Source of the DNA: an uncultured Alphaproteobacteria bacterium | Lineage (GTDB): Bacteria; Pseudomonadota; Alphaproteobacteria; HIMB59; GCA-002718135 | NCBI GenBank assembly: GCA_902619055.1 | Contig: CACNCW010000003.1 | Coordinates: 1-47,467, forward strand | DNA length: 47,467 nt | Reading direction: 5' to 3' | Part shown: positions 1 through 9,873 of the stretch, one piece after another | Layout of the letters: each line of letters begins with the position of its first letter | Numbering within the stretch: position 1 is the first letter of the stretch | Made by a program: the position numbers and the translations under genes | The notes under the pieces: model-generated | Told to the model about the DNA's origin: nothing | The model's input: the letters and a program-made list of their open reading frames with translations, nothing else | The model's database searches: none

Positions 1-148
1 TTCATATGAATTAAAATTGAATTACAATATTACTGCAGGAAATGCAGGTAACATTTTAGTACTTATAGATGATGAAGTAAGAGGAAAGATAGGTAAATAC
101 GGTGATATTATAGATTCTTTTGTTTTATATAAAGATTTTGCAAACTAA
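1..148 (+). CDS. C-terminal end of a RodZ-like protein (DUF4115), partial
   Basis: An open frame enters from the left edge (codons in phase with base 2) and stops with TAA at 146-148, giving 48 residues. The pattern AGNAGNILVLID followed by GKIGKYGDI and a short tail resembles the periplasmic DUF4115 beta-sandwich at the end of RodZ/HTH-type cytoskeletal proteins. Such a gene commonly precedes ispG in alphaproteobacteria. The stop lies four bases before the ispG start, so the two are probably cotranscribed. Only the last domain is visible. The call rests on this short match plus gene order. Confidence 0.55.
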   Translation, partial: SYELKLNYNITAGNAGNILVLIDDEVRGKIGKYGDIIDSFVLYKDFAN

Positions 149-152
149 ATAG

Positions 153-1250
153 ATGCTAAGACCGTATCAACAAATTAATAGAAGAAAATCGCGCGTTATA
201 AAAGTTGGAAATGTGAGCATTGGTGGCGATAACCAAATTGCAGTTCAAACAATGACAAATACTCTGACTTCTAATGCCAAGGATACCATTGCTCAAATAG
301 AAAGGTCTGCAAAACTTGGAGTTGATTTAATCCGAGTTTCAGTTCCAGATAAAGAATCTTCACATTCATTAAAAGAAATTGTTAAACATAGCCCTGTACC
401 TATAATTGCAGATATACATTTTCATTATAAAAGAGGAATCGAAGCAGCAAATAATGGTGCTTCTTGTATTAGAATTAATCCTGGTAACATTGGGAGTATT
501 GAAAGAATAAAAGAAGTTATCAAAGCTGCAAAAGATAATAATTGCTCAATTAGAGTAGGTGTTAATGCAGGAAGTTTAGAAAAACAAATTTTAGAAAAAT
601 TTTCTGAACCTAACCCAGAAGCTTTAGTTGAAAGTGCTAAATTAAATATAAAGATACTTGAAGATAATGATTTTACCAATTTCAAAATCAGTGTGAAATC
701 TTCAGATATATTTATGTCTATAAAAGCATATGAGCAATTAGCTCAATTATGTGACTATCCATTGCATTTAGGTATTACGGAGGCAGGAGGAAAAAGAACT
801 GGTTCAATCAAATCTTCAATTGGGGTTGGAAATTTACTTTTGAGAGGAATAGGGGATACAATTAGAATATCATTGTCAGATGAGCCAGAGGAAGAGGTAA
901 GAGTTGGTTTTGAAATCTTAAAAAGCTTAGGATTAAGGAATAGAGGTGTAAAAATTATATCATGCCCTTCGTGTGCTAGACAACAATTCGAAGTAATAAA
1001 AACTGTAAAAAACTTAGAAAAAAAATTAGATGATATTTCTACACCTATTACAGTGTCAATAATTGGATGTGTTGTTAATGGTCCAGGTGAAGCAACTATG
1101 ACAAATATTGGAATAACTGGCGGTGGAAATGATACACATATGATTTATCTTGATGGTAAAAAAAATAATGTTGTAAAAAATGTTGATTTAGAAAATTATC
1201 TTGAAGATCTAATTAGAAAAAAAACAAAAGAAATAGAACTTAGTAATTAA
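153..1250 (+). CDS. ispG: 4-hydroxy-3-methylbut-2-enyl diphosphate synthase
   Basis: IspG (GcpE) converts methylerythritol cyclodiphosphate to HMBPP in the non-mevalonate isoprenoid pathway, using a [4Fe-4S] cluster. At 365 aa it has the short, two-domain bacterial form: a TIM barrel (about 1-255) and a C-terminal iron-sulfur domain. The cluster ligands are all present: C271 and C274 (CPSC), C306 and E313 (GCVVNGPGE), each offset by one from E. coli C270/C273/C305/E312. The start at ATG 153 gives the usual N-terminus with RRKSR and VGNVSIGG. It is followed after one base by hisS, so the two form an operon. It supplies the same pathway as the polyprenyl synthase at 7891-8772. Confidence 0.97.
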   Translation: MLRPYQQINRRKSRVIKVGNVSIGGDNQIAVQTMTNTLTSNAKDTIAQIERSAKLGVDLIRVSVPDKESSHSLKEIVKHSPVPIIADIHFHYKRGIEAANNGASCIRINPGNIGSIERIKEVIKAAKDNNCSIRVGVNAGSLEKQILEKFSEPNPEALVESAKLNIKILEDNDFTNFKISVKSSDIFMSIKAYEQLAQLCDYPLHLGITEAGGKRTGSIKSSIGVGNLLLRGIGDTIRISLSDEPEEEVRVGFEILKSLGLRNRGVKIISCPSCARQQFEVIKTVKNLEKKLDDISTPITVSIIGCVVNGPGEATMTNIGITGGGNDTHMIYLDGKKNNVVKNVDLENYLEDLIRKKTKEIELSN

Positions 1251-1251
1251 T

Positions 1252-2496
1252 ATGAAGTTAAGATCAGTAAGGGGCACACATGATATATTTGGGGAAGAAA
1301 TAGATAAATTTAATTTTATTTTTAATATTGTTTCTAAAAACGCTAATTTAAAAGAATATAAAGAAATTCAGACACCAATTTTTGAATTTAGTGATTTATT
1401 TTCAAAACCTCTTGGTGAACATTCTGATGTTGTATTGAAAGAAATGTATTCATTTGAAGACAGAAATAATGAATATTTAACACTACGTCCTGAGTATACA
1501 ACGCCTATGATCAGAGCGGCTATTACTAATAATCTCTTAAACGATCTTCCATTAAAAATTTTTGGAATTGGGCCAATGTTTAGAAGGGAAAGGCCACAAA
1601 AGGGTAGATATAGACAATTTAATCAAATTAATTTTGAAATACTTGGAACTAAAGATTATCTTGCTGATGTTGAGTTAATTTCCCTTTCAAACAATATTTT
1701 AAATGAATTGTTACCTAAATCAAAAATAAAACTTCATATTAATTCTCTAGGAGATAAAAAAACGCTAATTGATTTTAAAAAAAGTCTTACAAAGTATTTT
1801 AATACAAATAAAAAAAAACTATCAGAAGAAAGCATTAAAAAAATTGAAACTAACCCATTAAGAATATTAGATTCAAAAAATGAGGAAGATGTTGAAATTT
1901 CACTATCTTCACCTAAAATATATGAATATTTAACCGATGAAGCTAAAAAGCACTACGAAGATCTAAAAAGATCATTAAATATACTAGAAATTGATTTTGA
2001 AGAAAATGCTAATCTCGTTAGAGGTCTTGATTATTATTGTAATACAGTATTCGAATACAAATCAGGAAATTTAGGAAGTCAAGATACATTACTAGGTGGT
2101 GGAAGATATGATGGTTTAATAAAAGTATTAGGCGGGCCTGATATACCCGGTATTGGATGGGCCGCAGGTATTGAAAGAATTGCATTATTAATGGAGTCCG
2201 AAAAAAAAATAAGCTCAACTACTCACATTGCAGTAACAAATGAAAAATTTACAGATTATTTTCTTTATCTACAAAAATATTTATCTGAAAATAGAATTTC
2301 ATATTACTGGAATTACAAATATAATTTAAAAAAATCATTTACAAAAGCAAATACATCCTCAGCATCATATATAATTATTATTGGAGAAAATGAGTTTAAT
2401 GGTGATTTTTTCACCATTAAAAATTTAATGACTGGCGAACAAAAAGAATTAAAGCTTAATCAAATATTTAATCATTTGAATGATAAATCTAGATAA
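1252..2496 (+). CDS. hisS: histidine--tRNA ligase
   Basis: Class II histidyl-tRNA synthetase, 414 aa, the usual length for the bacterial single-chain enzyme. The N-terminal catalytic domain shows the TLRPEYTTP stretch near residue 78 and motif 2 with R111-R112-E113-R114 followed by GRYRQFNQ. The histidine-specific HisA signature LVRGLDYY sits at 255-262, with R257 in the position of the E. coli catalytic arginine (R259). Motif 3 is seen as GGGRYDGL and [14 protein letters not shown] short anticodon-binding domain follows. It starts one base after ispG and overlaps the prfA start by 17 bp, which indicates translational coupling. Confidence 0.97.
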   Translation: MKLRSVRGTHDIFGEEIDKFNFIFNIVSKNANLKEYKEIQTPIFEFSDLFSKPLGEHSDVVLKEMYSFEDRNNEYLTLRPEYTTPMIRAAITNNLLNDLPLKIFGIGPMFRRERPQKGRYRQFNQINFEILGTKDYLADVELISLSNNILNELLPKSKIKLHINSLGDKKTLIDFKKSLTKYFNTNKKKLSEESIKKIETNPLRILDSKNEEDVEISLSSPKIYEYLTDEAKKHYEDLKRSLNILEIDFEENANLVRGLDYYCNTVFEYKSGNLGSQDTLLGGGRYDGLIKVLGGPDIPGIGWAAGIERIALLMESEKKISSTTHIAVTNEKFTDYFLYLQKYLSENRISYYWNYKYNLKKSFTKANTSSASYIIIIGENEFNGDFFTIKNLMTGEQKELKLNQIFNHLNDKSR

Positions 2497-3556
2497 ACAA
2501 TTTTCAATAATTTTAGAAAAGTTTAAATTAATTGAAAATTCATTAAACAATATGAATGATATTGACTCAAATGAATTAATTAAATTAAACAGAGAATATT
2601 CAGAGCTCCGACCAATTGTAGAAAAAATTCAAGAATACAACAATTTACAAAAAGATATATTAAATCTTAATGAGTTAGTAAAAGATAATGATTTAGAAAT
2701 TAGTAAAATAGCTGAATTAGAACTCATTGAAAAAAAAAATCAAATAAAAGATCTAGAACAGGAATTATTGAAGCTACTAATACCAAAAGATGAAAATGAC
2801 TCTAAAAATTCAATTTTAGAAATCAGAGCTGGTACTGGAGGCGATGAAGCATCTCTATTTGCTTCTGATTTATTAAATATGTATCAGCGATATGCCGATT
2901 TAAATTCATGGAAATTTGATATTTTATCAATATCAGAAACAGGTTTAAAAGGAGTAAAAGAGGTTATTTGTAATATTTCAGGATTAAATGTTTTTTCAAA
3001 ACTAAAATTCGAATCTGGCGTTCATAGAGTACAAAGGGTTCCAACGACTGAAAGTAGCGGAAGAGTCCATACATCCGCAGCTACTGTAGCAGTTCTACCT
3101 GAAGCTGAAGAAGTTGATATTGAAGTTCTTGATAAAGATCTAAGAATTGATGTTTTTAGATCAAGTGGACCAGGAGGACAATCTGTCAATACCACTGATA
3201 GTGCCGTAAGAATAACACACATTCCAACTGGTATAGTAGTTTCTCAACAAGATGAAAAATCTCAACATAAAAATAAAGCAAAAGCTCTAAAGATTTTACG
3301 ATCAAGATTACTAGACAATCAAATACAAGAAAAAAACAAAGAAAGATCTGAGCAAAGAAAAAATCAAGTAGGTTCCGGAGATAGATCTGAAAGAATAAGA
3401 ACCTATAATTTTCCTCAAGGAAGAGTTTCTGATCATAGAATAAATCTTACATTGTATAATTTGTCAGAAATACTTGAGGGTAAAATAGATGAGTTGATAA
3501 ATCCTTTAATTGCTGAAGAAGAGAGTACAAAGTTAGCAAATATGAAAAATGAATAA
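2480..3556 (+). CDS. prfA: peptide chain release factor 1
   Basis: RF1 reads UAA and UAG stop codons and triggers peptide release. The 358-aa protein has an N-terminal coiled-coil domain (about 1-100), the codon-recognition domain with a PxT tripeptide (VPTTES, the RF1 type rather than the RF2 SPF), and the catalytic GGQ at 232-234 within SGPGGQSVN (E. coli 233-235). The GGQ glutamine would be methylated by PrmC, whose gene follows directly and overlaps by 8 bp. The ATG at 2480 lies inside the end of hisS. Its first residues match an RF1 N-terminus, so this overlapping start is plausible. Confidence 0.97.
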   Translation: MINLDKQFSIILEKFKLIENSLNNMNDIDSNELIKLNREYSELRPIVEKIQEYNNLQKDILNLNELVKDNDLEISKIAELELIEKKNQIKDLEQELLKLLIPKDENDSKNSILEIRAGTGGDEASLFASDLLNMYQRYADLNSWKFDILSISETGLKGVKEVICNISGLNVFSKLKFESGVHRVQRVPTTESSGRVHTSAATVAVLPEAEEVDIEVLDKDLRIDVFRSSGPGGQSVNTTDSAVRITHIPTGIVVSQQDEKSQHKNKAKALKILRSRLLDNQIQEKNKERSEQRKNQVGSGDRSERIRTYNFPQGRVSDHRINLTLYNLSEILEGKIDELINPLIAEEESTKLANMKNE

Positions 3557-4379
3557 TTTAATTAAAGAGAGTTTAATTAAATTAAAACAAAAAAATATTT
3601 GTAATCCAGAACTAGACTTGAGAATTTTACTAAAGTATGCTTCAAAAAAAAATAATGAAATTATTTTAAGTAATCTTAATGTAGACAATATTGATGTTGT
3701 TAAATTTAAATCTTATCTTAAAAAAAGAATTAATAGACAACCAATAGCTAAAATCATTAAGAATAAACCTTTTTGGAAAAATGATTTTTACGTAAATAAT
3801 TTTGTTTTAGATCCACGTCCTGAAACAGAATTAATAATTGAGGAAGCATTAAATATTTTTAGAAACAAAAACCTTAAATTTAAAATACTAGATATTGGTA
3901 CTGGATCAGGCTGCATCGCAATATCATTAGCAAAGGAGTTTAAAAATGCATCTATTACAGCTATAGATATATCTAAAGAAGCATTAGAAGTTGCAGAAAA
4001 AAATGTAAAAATACATAACTGTTATAATCAAGTCCAACTTAAGATGATTGATTTTAAAAATATTAATTCCAAGTTTGATTTGATTGTATCTAATCCACCA
4101 TACCTAACAAACGAACAATTTAATAATGCTGATCCAGAAGTTAAAAATTTTGAGCCTAAATTAGCTTTAGTTGGGGGTGATGATGGGCTAAAATTTTACA
4201 GAGAATATTCAAATAATCTAAAAAATTTAATGAATAAGAGTGCTTATTTTGTGTGTGAAATTGGTATTAATCAGAGACAAGATTGTGAAGAAATATTTGA
4301 AAATTCTGGATTATATTTGAATAAAATAGTTAATGATCTTCAAGGAATTGAGAGAATTCTTAGTTTTTCAAAGATATAA
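3549..4379 (+). CDS. prmC: release factor glutamine methyltransferase
   Basis: PrmC (HemK) transfers a methyl group from SAM to the glutamine of the GGQ motif in release factors. The 276-aa protein has an N-terminal substrate-binding helical domain and a Rossmann methyltransferase domain with motif [16 protein letters not shown] near residue 116. The catalytic NPPY is at 182-185, matching E. coli N183. It overlaps prfA by 8 bp, the usual arrangement that pairs enzyme and substrate. The sequence after it to 4460 is AT-rich with no recognisable element. Confidence 0.96.
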   Translation: MNNLIKESLIKLKQKNICNPELDLRILLKYASKKNNEIILSNLNVDNIDVVKFKSYLKKRINRQPIAKIIKNKPFWKNDFYVNNFVLDPRPETELIIEEALNIFRNKNLKFKILDIGTGSGCIAISLAKEFKNASITAIDISKEALEVAEKNVKIHNCYNQVQLKMIDFKNINSKFDLIVSNPPYLTNEQFNNADPEVKNFEPKLALVGGDDGLKFYREYSNNLKNLMNKSAYFVCEIGINQRQDCEEIFENSGLYLNKIVNDLQGIERILSFSKI

Positions 4380-4460
4380 GTTGAAATAAAACAAATGAAC
4401 TGTATAGGTAAATAATAATAAAGATTAATAATTTATTAAAATTTTTAATTTCCTAACAAT

Positions 4461-4874
4461 ATGTATAAAAAAAACGGTAGAACCGCTTATAAAAGTAATA
4501 GAAGAACCAGTTTTAAGAAACCTGGTGGATACAAAAATTTCAATAATAGAAATAGAGGAAATGTATCCCAGCAATATAACAAGTACTTAAAATTAGCTAA
4601 AGAAGCATCAAGATCAGGTGATAGAATTCAATCTGAATACTATTATCAATTTACAGATCATTATTACAGAATAATGGTTGAGTTAGGTATTAATATTGAA
4701 GAAAACACAAATTTTGACGAGCAAAAACAAAATAGTTCAAATGAACAAGCCTCTGAAACTGAAAATGAGATTAACGAAACAAATGATAATGATAAAGCAG
4801 AAGATGATTCTATCGAATCTATACCATTTATAGCTGAACCATCTAAAGAAAAAAGAACAAGATCAACAAAGTAG
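4461..4874 (+). CDS. DUF4167 domain protein
   Basis: A 137-aa protein with a basic, Arg/Asn/Lys-rich N-terminus (about 1-35), a conserved core around 38-78 (QQYNKYLKLAKEA, SGDRIQSEYYYQFTDHYYR) and a disordered acidic Glu/Asn tail ending in a basic patch. The core is the DUF4167 signature, a family largely confined to alphaproteobacteria and typically found just downstream of prmC, as here. No function is established that I can name. The basic start suggests nucleic-acid or ribosome contact, which is inference. Its stop codon directly abuts the stop of the convergent M23 gene. Confidence 0.85.
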   Translation: MYKKNGRTAYKSNRRTSFKKPGGYKNFNNRNRGNVSQQYNKYLKLAKEASRSGDRIQSEYYYQFTDHYYRIMVELGINIEENTNFDEQKQNSSNEQASETENEINETNDNDKAEDDSIESIPFIAEPSKEKRTRSTK

Positions 4875-6170
4875 TTATTCGTATAACATGCTTAAATGAT
4901 CTGCATATATTATTTTATATTCTTCTTTAAATTTTTCTAATTCCTTACCCTCAAGTATTTTTCCAGAAGGAAGTTTTAGTTTTAAAGGATTTATATGTTT
5001 ATTTTGATAAATAATTTCATAATGAAGATGAGGTCCTGTTGAATTTCCTGTACTACCTACATAGCCAATAACCTCACCTTGATTAACTCTGATCCCTTTA
5101 GAAATACCTTTCTTATAATTTGATAAATGTGCATACGCCGTTTTATATCCATTATTATGTCTTATACGAATATATTTTCCATATCCTCCATTACTTCCAA
5201 CATATTCAATAATTCCATTCCCTCCAGCATAAATTGGCGTTCCTGTGGGTGCAGCAAAATCAACACCTTTATGCATTTTATTAAAACCTGAGATAGGATG
5301 TTTACGCATACCAAAATTTGATGAAATTCTAGCGCCGTCTAAAGGTGTCTTTAAAATTGATTTTTTAACATTTTTTCCCTCTCTGTTAAAATAATCAACA
5401 TAACCATCATCTGTAATAAACTTAAAATATTCTAACTGTTTGCCATCAATTATTATCGAAGCATATTTAATATCGTTATATTTTAGTCTACCTGTTTCAA
5501 TTATTTCATCAAATTCATAGGATATTGAAACAACTGTATCGACCTTAATATCTCTTTGAAAATCGAGATCAAAACTAAAAAGGGTTATAAGTTTAACTAA
5601 AATATCAGATGATACATCATTTTTAATACCATCTGAAAATAATGATTCTGTAATTGTATATTCTTTTGATTCAATAAATGAATCTTTTGTTAATTTTATT
5701 ATATTTAAATTTATTTCTTTATCTAAATTTACAGAAACAATAGTCTCAGTGTTCTTAAAAAATTCAATTTTTTTTATTTCACCAACATTGTTTTCAAACA
5801 CACTTATGATTTCTCCTGTTTTGATTTTCTTTAAATCAAACGAGTCTTCTATCTTACTTATGATTTCATAAATTTTTTTTTGCTTAAAGTTTAGATTTTC
5901 CAAAATAGAAACAAAAGTATCACCTTGTAAAATTTCAATTTTTTTCTCAATAAATTGTTCTTTATCAATATTTTTTTTAATATTAGGTGTAGCTACTTCT
6001 TTTTCTTTTTTTTCATGAATAAATTCTCTTTTATCTTCTACTATTTCTTTTTTTATAATTTCTTCCTCAAAAATATATTTCTCTGATATGTTTAAGTATT
6101 CAGAAACAAACAAATAATATCCTGATGATATTAAAGAAATTAAAATTAGATATCTTAAAATTCTAAACAC
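4875..6170 (-). CDS. M23-family peptidoglycan endopeptidase (MepM-like)
   Basis: A 431-aa envelope protein with an uncleaved-looking N-terminal membrane segment (about 5-22), a charged linker, a LysM/OapA-like region (about 75-125, LQGDTFVSIL) and a C-terminal LytM/M23 domain. The zinc site is complete: H300 and D304 in HKGVDFAAP, and H381-x-H383 in HLHYE. It should therefore be an active D,D-endopeptidase that cuts peptidoglycan cross-links in the periplasm. The start is GTG at 6168-6170, immediately next to the stop of the flavin reductase gene upstream; no better ATG gives the membrane segment. It is the last gene of a three-gene minus-strand cluster. Confidence 0.9.
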   Translation of the reverse strand: MFRILRYLILISLISSGYYLFVSEYLNISEKYIFEEEIIKKEIVEDKREFIHEKKEKEVATPNIKKNIDKEQFIEKKIEILQGDTFVSILENLNFKQKKIYEIISKIEDSFDLKKIKTGEIISVFENNVGEIKKIEFFKNTETIVSVNLDKEINLNIIKLTKDSFIESKEYTITESLFSDGIKNDVSSDILVKLITLFSFDLDFQRDIKVDTVVSISYEFDEIIETGRLKYNDIKYASIIIDGKQLEYFKFITDDGYVDYFNREGKNVKKSILKTPLDGARISSNFGMRKHPISGFNKMHKGVDFAAPTGTPIYAGGNGIIEYVGSNGGYGKYIRIRHNNGYKTAYAHLSNYKKGISKGIRVNQGEVIGYVGSTGNSTGPHLHYEIIYQNKHINPLKLKLPSGKILEGKELEKFKEEYKIIYADHLSMLYE

Positions 6171-6635
6171 CTAAAAATATTTTGAATTATAATATAAAAG
6201 TGGTTTCAATTTATCGTTAGATTGTAATTCCAATATCTTGCATATAAATATTATGTGATCACCTTTTTTGATTTTCTCTATTAGCTCACATTCAAGATTT
6301 GCTATACAATTTGGTATAATTACCGTTTTATTTTTCCCTTCAATAAATTTTATATCTTCTAAATTAGGCGCAGTTAAAGCAAAATTATCAGATAAATTTT
6401 TTTGTTTACTAGATAGAATATTTATTGATAAAAATTTAGTTTTTGAAAACTGTTTTATTGAGGACGAGTAATTACCTAAAGAAAAAAGAACCATAGGTGG
6501 TTTAAGAGATAAAGAGTTAAATGAGTTAACAGTTTTCCCATATATTGAATTATTATTTTTAACACATACGACAGTAATTCCTGTCGAAAACTTACTAAGT
6601 GTTTTTTTAAAATTGTTAGTGTTTACTTTTTTCAT
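6171..6635 (-). CDS. flavin reductase-like FMN-binding protein
   Basis: A 154-aa protein of the flavin reductase-like domain family (PF01613 type). The N-terminus shows the family pattern FSTGITVVCVKN, then TVNSFNSLSLKPPMVLFSL and the FLSINILSSKQ strand, with GDHIIFICKI near the end. Members reduce free FMN/FAD with NAD(P)H, or bind FMN, and often partner a flavin monooxygenase. No monooxygenase is adjacent here; the flavin-dependent halogenase at 28855 is 22 kb away, so a partnership is speculative. It overlaps the upstream acetyltransferase gene by 4 bp (ATGA) and abuts the M23 gene, so the three are one transcription unit. Confidence 0.85.
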   Translation of the reverse strand: MKKVNTNNFKKTLSKFSTGITVVCVKNNNSIYGKTVNSFNSLSLKPPMVLFSLGNYSSSIKQFSKTKFLSINILSSKQKNLSDNFALTAPNLEDIKFIEGKNKTVIIPNCIANLECELIEKIKKGDHIIFICKILELQSNDKLKPLLYYNSKYF

Positions 6636-7132
6636 AACCTTTTTTGCATATAAATCGAATCAACCCACTTATTTTTTTTAAAACCAGCTTTCCTTATAGT
6701 TCCAATATATTGAAATCCATTATTTTTATGTATTTTTATAGAAGCAAAATTATTTTTTCCACCAATCACTGCTATCAAATTTTTAATCTTAGAAGTTTTT
6801 TTACATATTTTAACAAGTTCTTTTAGTATTTTATTACCATAACCATTATTAATTAAATCTGGATCAACATAGATTGAATGTTCATATGAAAATCTATATC
6901 CACTTTTTTCTCTAAATTTATTTACAAAGGCTAATCCAATAACTTCATTTTCTTCAATTGCTAAAATAAATGGTAATTTATTTTTTTTAATTTTTTTTAA
7001 TAATAAATTAAATTTTAATTTAGATAATTTTCTTTCTTCAAAATTAGAGAATGAATTTTCAATAAAATAATTATAAATTTTTAGAGCTTTAGAGATTTCA
7101 TTTTCTGTAAAATTGTTTTTTTTTACCTTCAT
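6632..7132 (-). CDS. GNAT-family N-acetyltransferase, phosphinothricin acetyltransferase-like
   Basis: A 166-aa GNAT protein. The acetyl-CoA loop is seen as NNGYGNKILKEL (a Q/R-x-x-G-x-G/A variant) after the SIYVDP strand. The end carries NFASIKIHKNNGF, a GTIRKAGFKKNKW stretch and a terminal strand with DSIYMQK, the layout of the phosphinothricin/methionine sulfone acetyltransferase subgroup. It likely acetylates a small amine or amino acid analogue; the substrate cannot be read from sequence. It is first in the cluster with the flavin reductase and M23 genes. Upstream lie 222 bp of AT-rich DNA holding only a possible tRNA promoter on the other strand. Confidence 0.85.
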   Translation of the reverse strand: MKVKKNNFTENEISKALKIYNYFIENSFSNFEERKLSKLKFNLLLKKIKKNKLPFILAIEENEVIGLAFVNKFREKSGYRFSYEHSIYVDPDLINNGYGNKILKELVKICKKTSKIKNLIAVIGGKNNFASIKIHKNNGFQYIGTIRKAGFKKNKWVDSIYMQKRL

Positions 7133-7292
7133 TTATCTCCTAATATTAATATTCTATTGTATGAATAATTCTAAACTCTGAATATTATTTAATAAAAAAT
7201 TGATCAATATGTTTATAATTTATTTACTTAATTAATGATTAAAAAAGGTTAAATTAAGTACAATTAAAAAATCTAATACGATCTTTCAATTA

Positions 7293-7320
7293 TTGCTTTA
7301 CCTTTAAAAGTCATTATATT
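7293..7320 (+). promoter_or_regulatory. possible sigma-70 promoter for tRNA-Val
   Basis: TTGCTT (7293-7298) and TATATT (7315-7320) are separated by 16 bp, about 35 bp upstream of the mature tRNA. The background is very AT-rich, so chance matches are common. The position relative to the tRNA is the main support. Confidence 0.3.
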
Positions 7321-7354
7321 TCAAATACTATATTTTTATAAAGTAAAACTTATT

Positions 7355-7429
7355 GGGTGTGTAGCTCAGCGGTAGAGCACTGCCTCGACACGGCAGGGGT
7401 CACAGGTTCAATCCCTGTCACACCCACCA
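7355..7429 (+). tRNA. tRNA-Val (GAC)
   Basis: A complete cloverleaf with an encoded CCA end. The acceptor arms GGGTGTG and CACACCC pair perfectly, the D arm is GCTC-AGCGGTA-GAGC, and the anticodon stem CTGCC/GGCAG encloses loop TCGACAC with anticodon GAC at 7387-7389. The T arm is ACAGG-TTCAATC-CCTGT, discriminator A, then CCA. GAC reads valine codons GUC and GUU. Confidence 0.96.
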
Positions 7430-7483
7430 TAGAAATTTTAATAAATATTCTTGAAATTTAATAATATGATATATTTATAATAT

Positions 7484-7894
7484 ATGTTCAAATGTTTACT
7501 AGTAGCTACTCTTATTGCTTCATTGATTTTCTTAATAATAGATGTAATTTGGTTAAGCCTTGCTACAAAATCTTTTTATAGACCCTTAATAGGTAATTTA
7601 TTAGCTGATAAGCCTGTAATGTGGGCTGCTGCTCTTTTTTATATATTATATGTCTTTGGTATGGCTTTGGTTGTAATTCAACCTTGTGTTGACTCTGGTA
7701 ACTTAATGAAAACATTGTACACTGGCTTCATATTTGGTTTGGTTGCTTATGGCACATATAACTTAACAAATATGGCAGTACTTAAAGGATGGTCACCAAC
7801 TGTTACTTTCGTAGACATGTTCTGGGGTGGTTCATTAACAGCTGTATCAGCTACATCTGGATTATACTTAGCAAAAAAAATAGTATATTTTTAA
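7484..7894 (+). CDS. DUF2177 family membrane protein
   Basis: A 136-aa integral membrane protein with four predicted transmembrane helices (about 5-25, 45-65, 75-95, 108-130). Conserved features are the DVIWLSL motif in helix 1, a YNLTNMAVLKGW segment and the closing VDMFWGG. These match the DUF2177 family, small inner-membrane proteins of unknown role found in many proteobacteria. The start is ATG 7484, soon after tRNA-Val. The stop overlaps the convergent polyprenyl synthase gene by 4 bp, with no room for a separate terminator. Confidence 0.85.
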   Translation: MFKCLLVATLIASLIFLIIDVIWLSLATKSFYRPLIGNLLADKPVMWAAALFYILYVFGMALVVIQPCVDSGNLMKTLYTGFIFGLVAYGTYNLTNMAVLKGWSPTVTFVDMFWGGSLTAVSATSGLYLAKKIVYF

Positions 7895-8772
7895 TTTAGT
7901 CGATCCATTCCAAATTTTAGCATTTCTATTAGCATAGGGTTTTGATTAATTTTTTTTTTATTTTTTTTTATAAAAGTATTAATTTTATTATTACACAAAT
8001 CAGTAACTTGTTTTTCACCAATTAATTTTAGTAAGGTACTTTTTCCTTGCTCAACATCTTTACCTGGTGTTTTTCCAATTTTATTAAAAGTTCCAATTTC
8101 ATCGATTAAGTCATCTATAATTTGAAATATTAAACCAAATAACATTCCATAATCTTTTGCAAATTGAATTTCTATTTTACTTTTATCTTTTAATATAAAA
8201 GGTGCAGCAAAAGAGAATTCAAATAACTTGCCAGTTTTTCTAGAATACATATCTAAAATTTTATTTTTAGATAAGTTTTTATTTTCATATTCTAAATCTA
8301 AAGCTTGACCAAGAGCTAATCCTTTATGTCCAATACACAAAGAAAGATAATTTATTAAATTTAATCTAGAAATAACATTTTTATTTTTAAAATTACCTGA
8401 GATTAATTCAAATGCTAAATCATGTAAAGCATCACCAGCTAATATCGCAGTAGCTTCATTAAATTTTTTATGAGTACTTAATTTACCTCTTCTGTAATCA
8501 TCATCATCCATTGATGGTAAATCATCGTGAATTAAGGAGTACGAATGTATACATTCAATACATGAGGCTATGATAAAGGCATCATTTGATGAAATTTTTG
8601 CTATTTTTGCAGACTCCATTACTAAAAATGGCCTTATTCTTTTTCCTCCATTCATAGAGCCATAAAAAATTGCATTTGATAAACTTGATTTGTCTAGCTT
8701 ATTTTTTAAAAGTTTTTTAAATTTAATATCAAACTTTCTTTTATTTGCATTTATTAACGTATTTAAGTTCAT
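7891..8772 (-). CDS. ispA: polyprenyl diphosphate synthase (farnesyl diphosphate synthase type)
   Basis: Condenses IPP with allylic diphosphates to make FPP or a similar short prenyl chain. The 293-aa protein has the first aspartate-rich motif DDLPSMDDDDYRRG beginning at D83, the N-terminal NGGKRIRP substrate-binding segment (about 41-48), KTGKLFEFSFAAP, and the second aspartate motif IIDDLID. The two extra residues between the first aspartates (DDx4D) are typical of bacterial IspA/GGPP synthases. I chose ATG at 8772; the frame could start nine bases earlier at a TTG, without support. The pathway link to ispG is biochemical, not operonic. Confidence 0.92.
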   Translation of the reverse strand: MNLNTLINANKRKFDIKFKKLLKNKLDKSSLSNAIFYGSMNGGKRIRPFLVMESAKIAKISSNDAFIIASCIECIHSYSLIHDDLPSMDDDDYRRGKLSTHKKFNEATAILAGDALHDLAFELISGNFKNKNVISRLNLINYLSLCIGHKGLALGQALDLEYENKNLSKNKILDMYSRKTGKLFEFSFAAPFILKDKSKIEIQFAKDYGMLFGLIFQIIDDLIDEIGTFNKIGKTPGKDVEQGKSTLLKLIGEKQVTDLCNNKINTFIKKNKKKINQNPMLIEMLKFGMDRLN

Positions 8773-8834
8773 AGATAACAATTTATATTTGTTTTAATTT
8801 CTAAATTATTTAATACAAATATGCGAATGTATTT

Positions 8835-9872
8835 ATGAGAATCGAAGAAGAAATTAAACTTGACTACTCAGATGTCCTTTTTAGACCAAAGAGAAGTACT
8901 TTAAAAAGTAGGAAAGATGTTGATTTGAATAGAAAATATACTTTTAAACACTCAAGATCATCATGGAAAGGAATTCCAATAATAGCCTCTAATATGGATG
9001 GTGTTGGTGAAATAGATGTTGCAAAAAAACTTAGTTCTCACAAACTAATGACTGCTTTAACAAAACAGCATGACATTAATCAAATAGGAACTATTTATAA
9101 AAGAAATATTTTCTTTGATTCAATTGCTCTTAGTTGTGGCACAAGTAAAGACAGTTACAATAGGTTAAATTCAATTCTAAAAAAATATCCAAAATTTAAA
9201 TTTATATGTATTGATGTTGCAAATGGTTATTCAGAAAATTTTAGTAATTTTGTTTCAGAAGTAAGAAAAAAATATCCAAAAAAAACTATTATTGCAGGTA
9301 ATGTTGTTACTGCAGATATGACTCAAGAATTAGTATTAAGTGGGGCAGATATTGTTAAAGTCGGTATCGGTCCTGGAAGTGTATGTACCACTAGAATACA
9401 AACAGGAGTAGGGTATCCACAACTTAGTGCTGTAATGGAATGTGCTGACGCAGCACATGGATTAGGAGCGCATATTATCGCTGATGGAGGATGTACTTGT
9501 CCTGGTGATGTTGCAAAAGGATTTGGTGCTGGTGCAGACTTTGTTATGCTTGGTGGAATGTTAGCAGGTCATAAGGAAGGTGGTGGTGATATAATTGAGG
9601 AAAATGGAACTAAATTTATCGAGTTTTATGGATCAAGTTCTGAAGAAGCAAATGAGAAACATTATGGTGGTCTTGCAAACTATAGATCATCTGAAGGTAA
9701 AAAAGTTAAAATACAAATGAAGAATTCGCTAGATAGTACAATTAGAGATATTCTTGGTGGTGTACGAAGTAGTTGTACATACGTTGGCGCTTCATCATTG
9801 AAGCAGCTTAGTAAGTGTACTACATTTGTAAGAGTAAATAATCAGTATAATGACACTTTTGGTAAAGTGTAA
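8835..9872 (+). CDS. guaC: GMP reductase
   Basis: GuaC reduces GMP to IMP with NADPH in purine salvage. The 345-aa protein matches the E. coli-type enzyme along its length: the start [26 protein letters not shown] at 53-58, and the catalytic loop [11 protein letters not shown] with C184 (E. coli C186). The phosphate site [20 protein letters not shown] and [11 protein letters not shown] follow. There are no CBS domains, which separates it from IMP dehydrogenase. It stands between the divergent ispA gene and a convergent gamma-glutamyltransferase gene, whose stop lies one base away. Confidence 0.96.
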   Translation: MRIEEEIKLDYSDVLFRPKRSTLKSRKDVDLNRKYTFKHSRSSWKGIPIIASNMDGVGEIDVAKKLSSHKLMTALTKQHDINQIGTIYKRNIFFDSIALSCGTSKDSYNRLNSILKKYPKFKFICIDVANGYSENFSNFVSEVRKKYPKKTIIAGNVVTADMTQELVLSGADIVKVGIGPGSVCTTRIQTGVGYPQLSAVMECADAAHGLGAHIIADGGCTCPGDVAKGFGAGADFVMLGGMLAGHKEGGGDIIEENGTKFIEFYGSSSEEANEKHYGGLANYRSSEGKKVKIQMKNSLDSTIRDILGGVRSSCTYVGASSLKQLSKCTTFVRVNNQYNDTFGKV

Positions 9873-9873
9873 A

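Noticed and set aside
6171..6635. The flavin reductase as partner of the halogenase
   Set aside because: It is 22 kb away, in an unrelated operon with an M23 peptidase, so no link can be claimed from the sequence.
7133..7354. Hidden small gene or RNA in the largest gap of the window
   Set aside because: No start plus ribosome site with a sensible protein and no stable stem were seen; only a possible tRNA promoter lies there.
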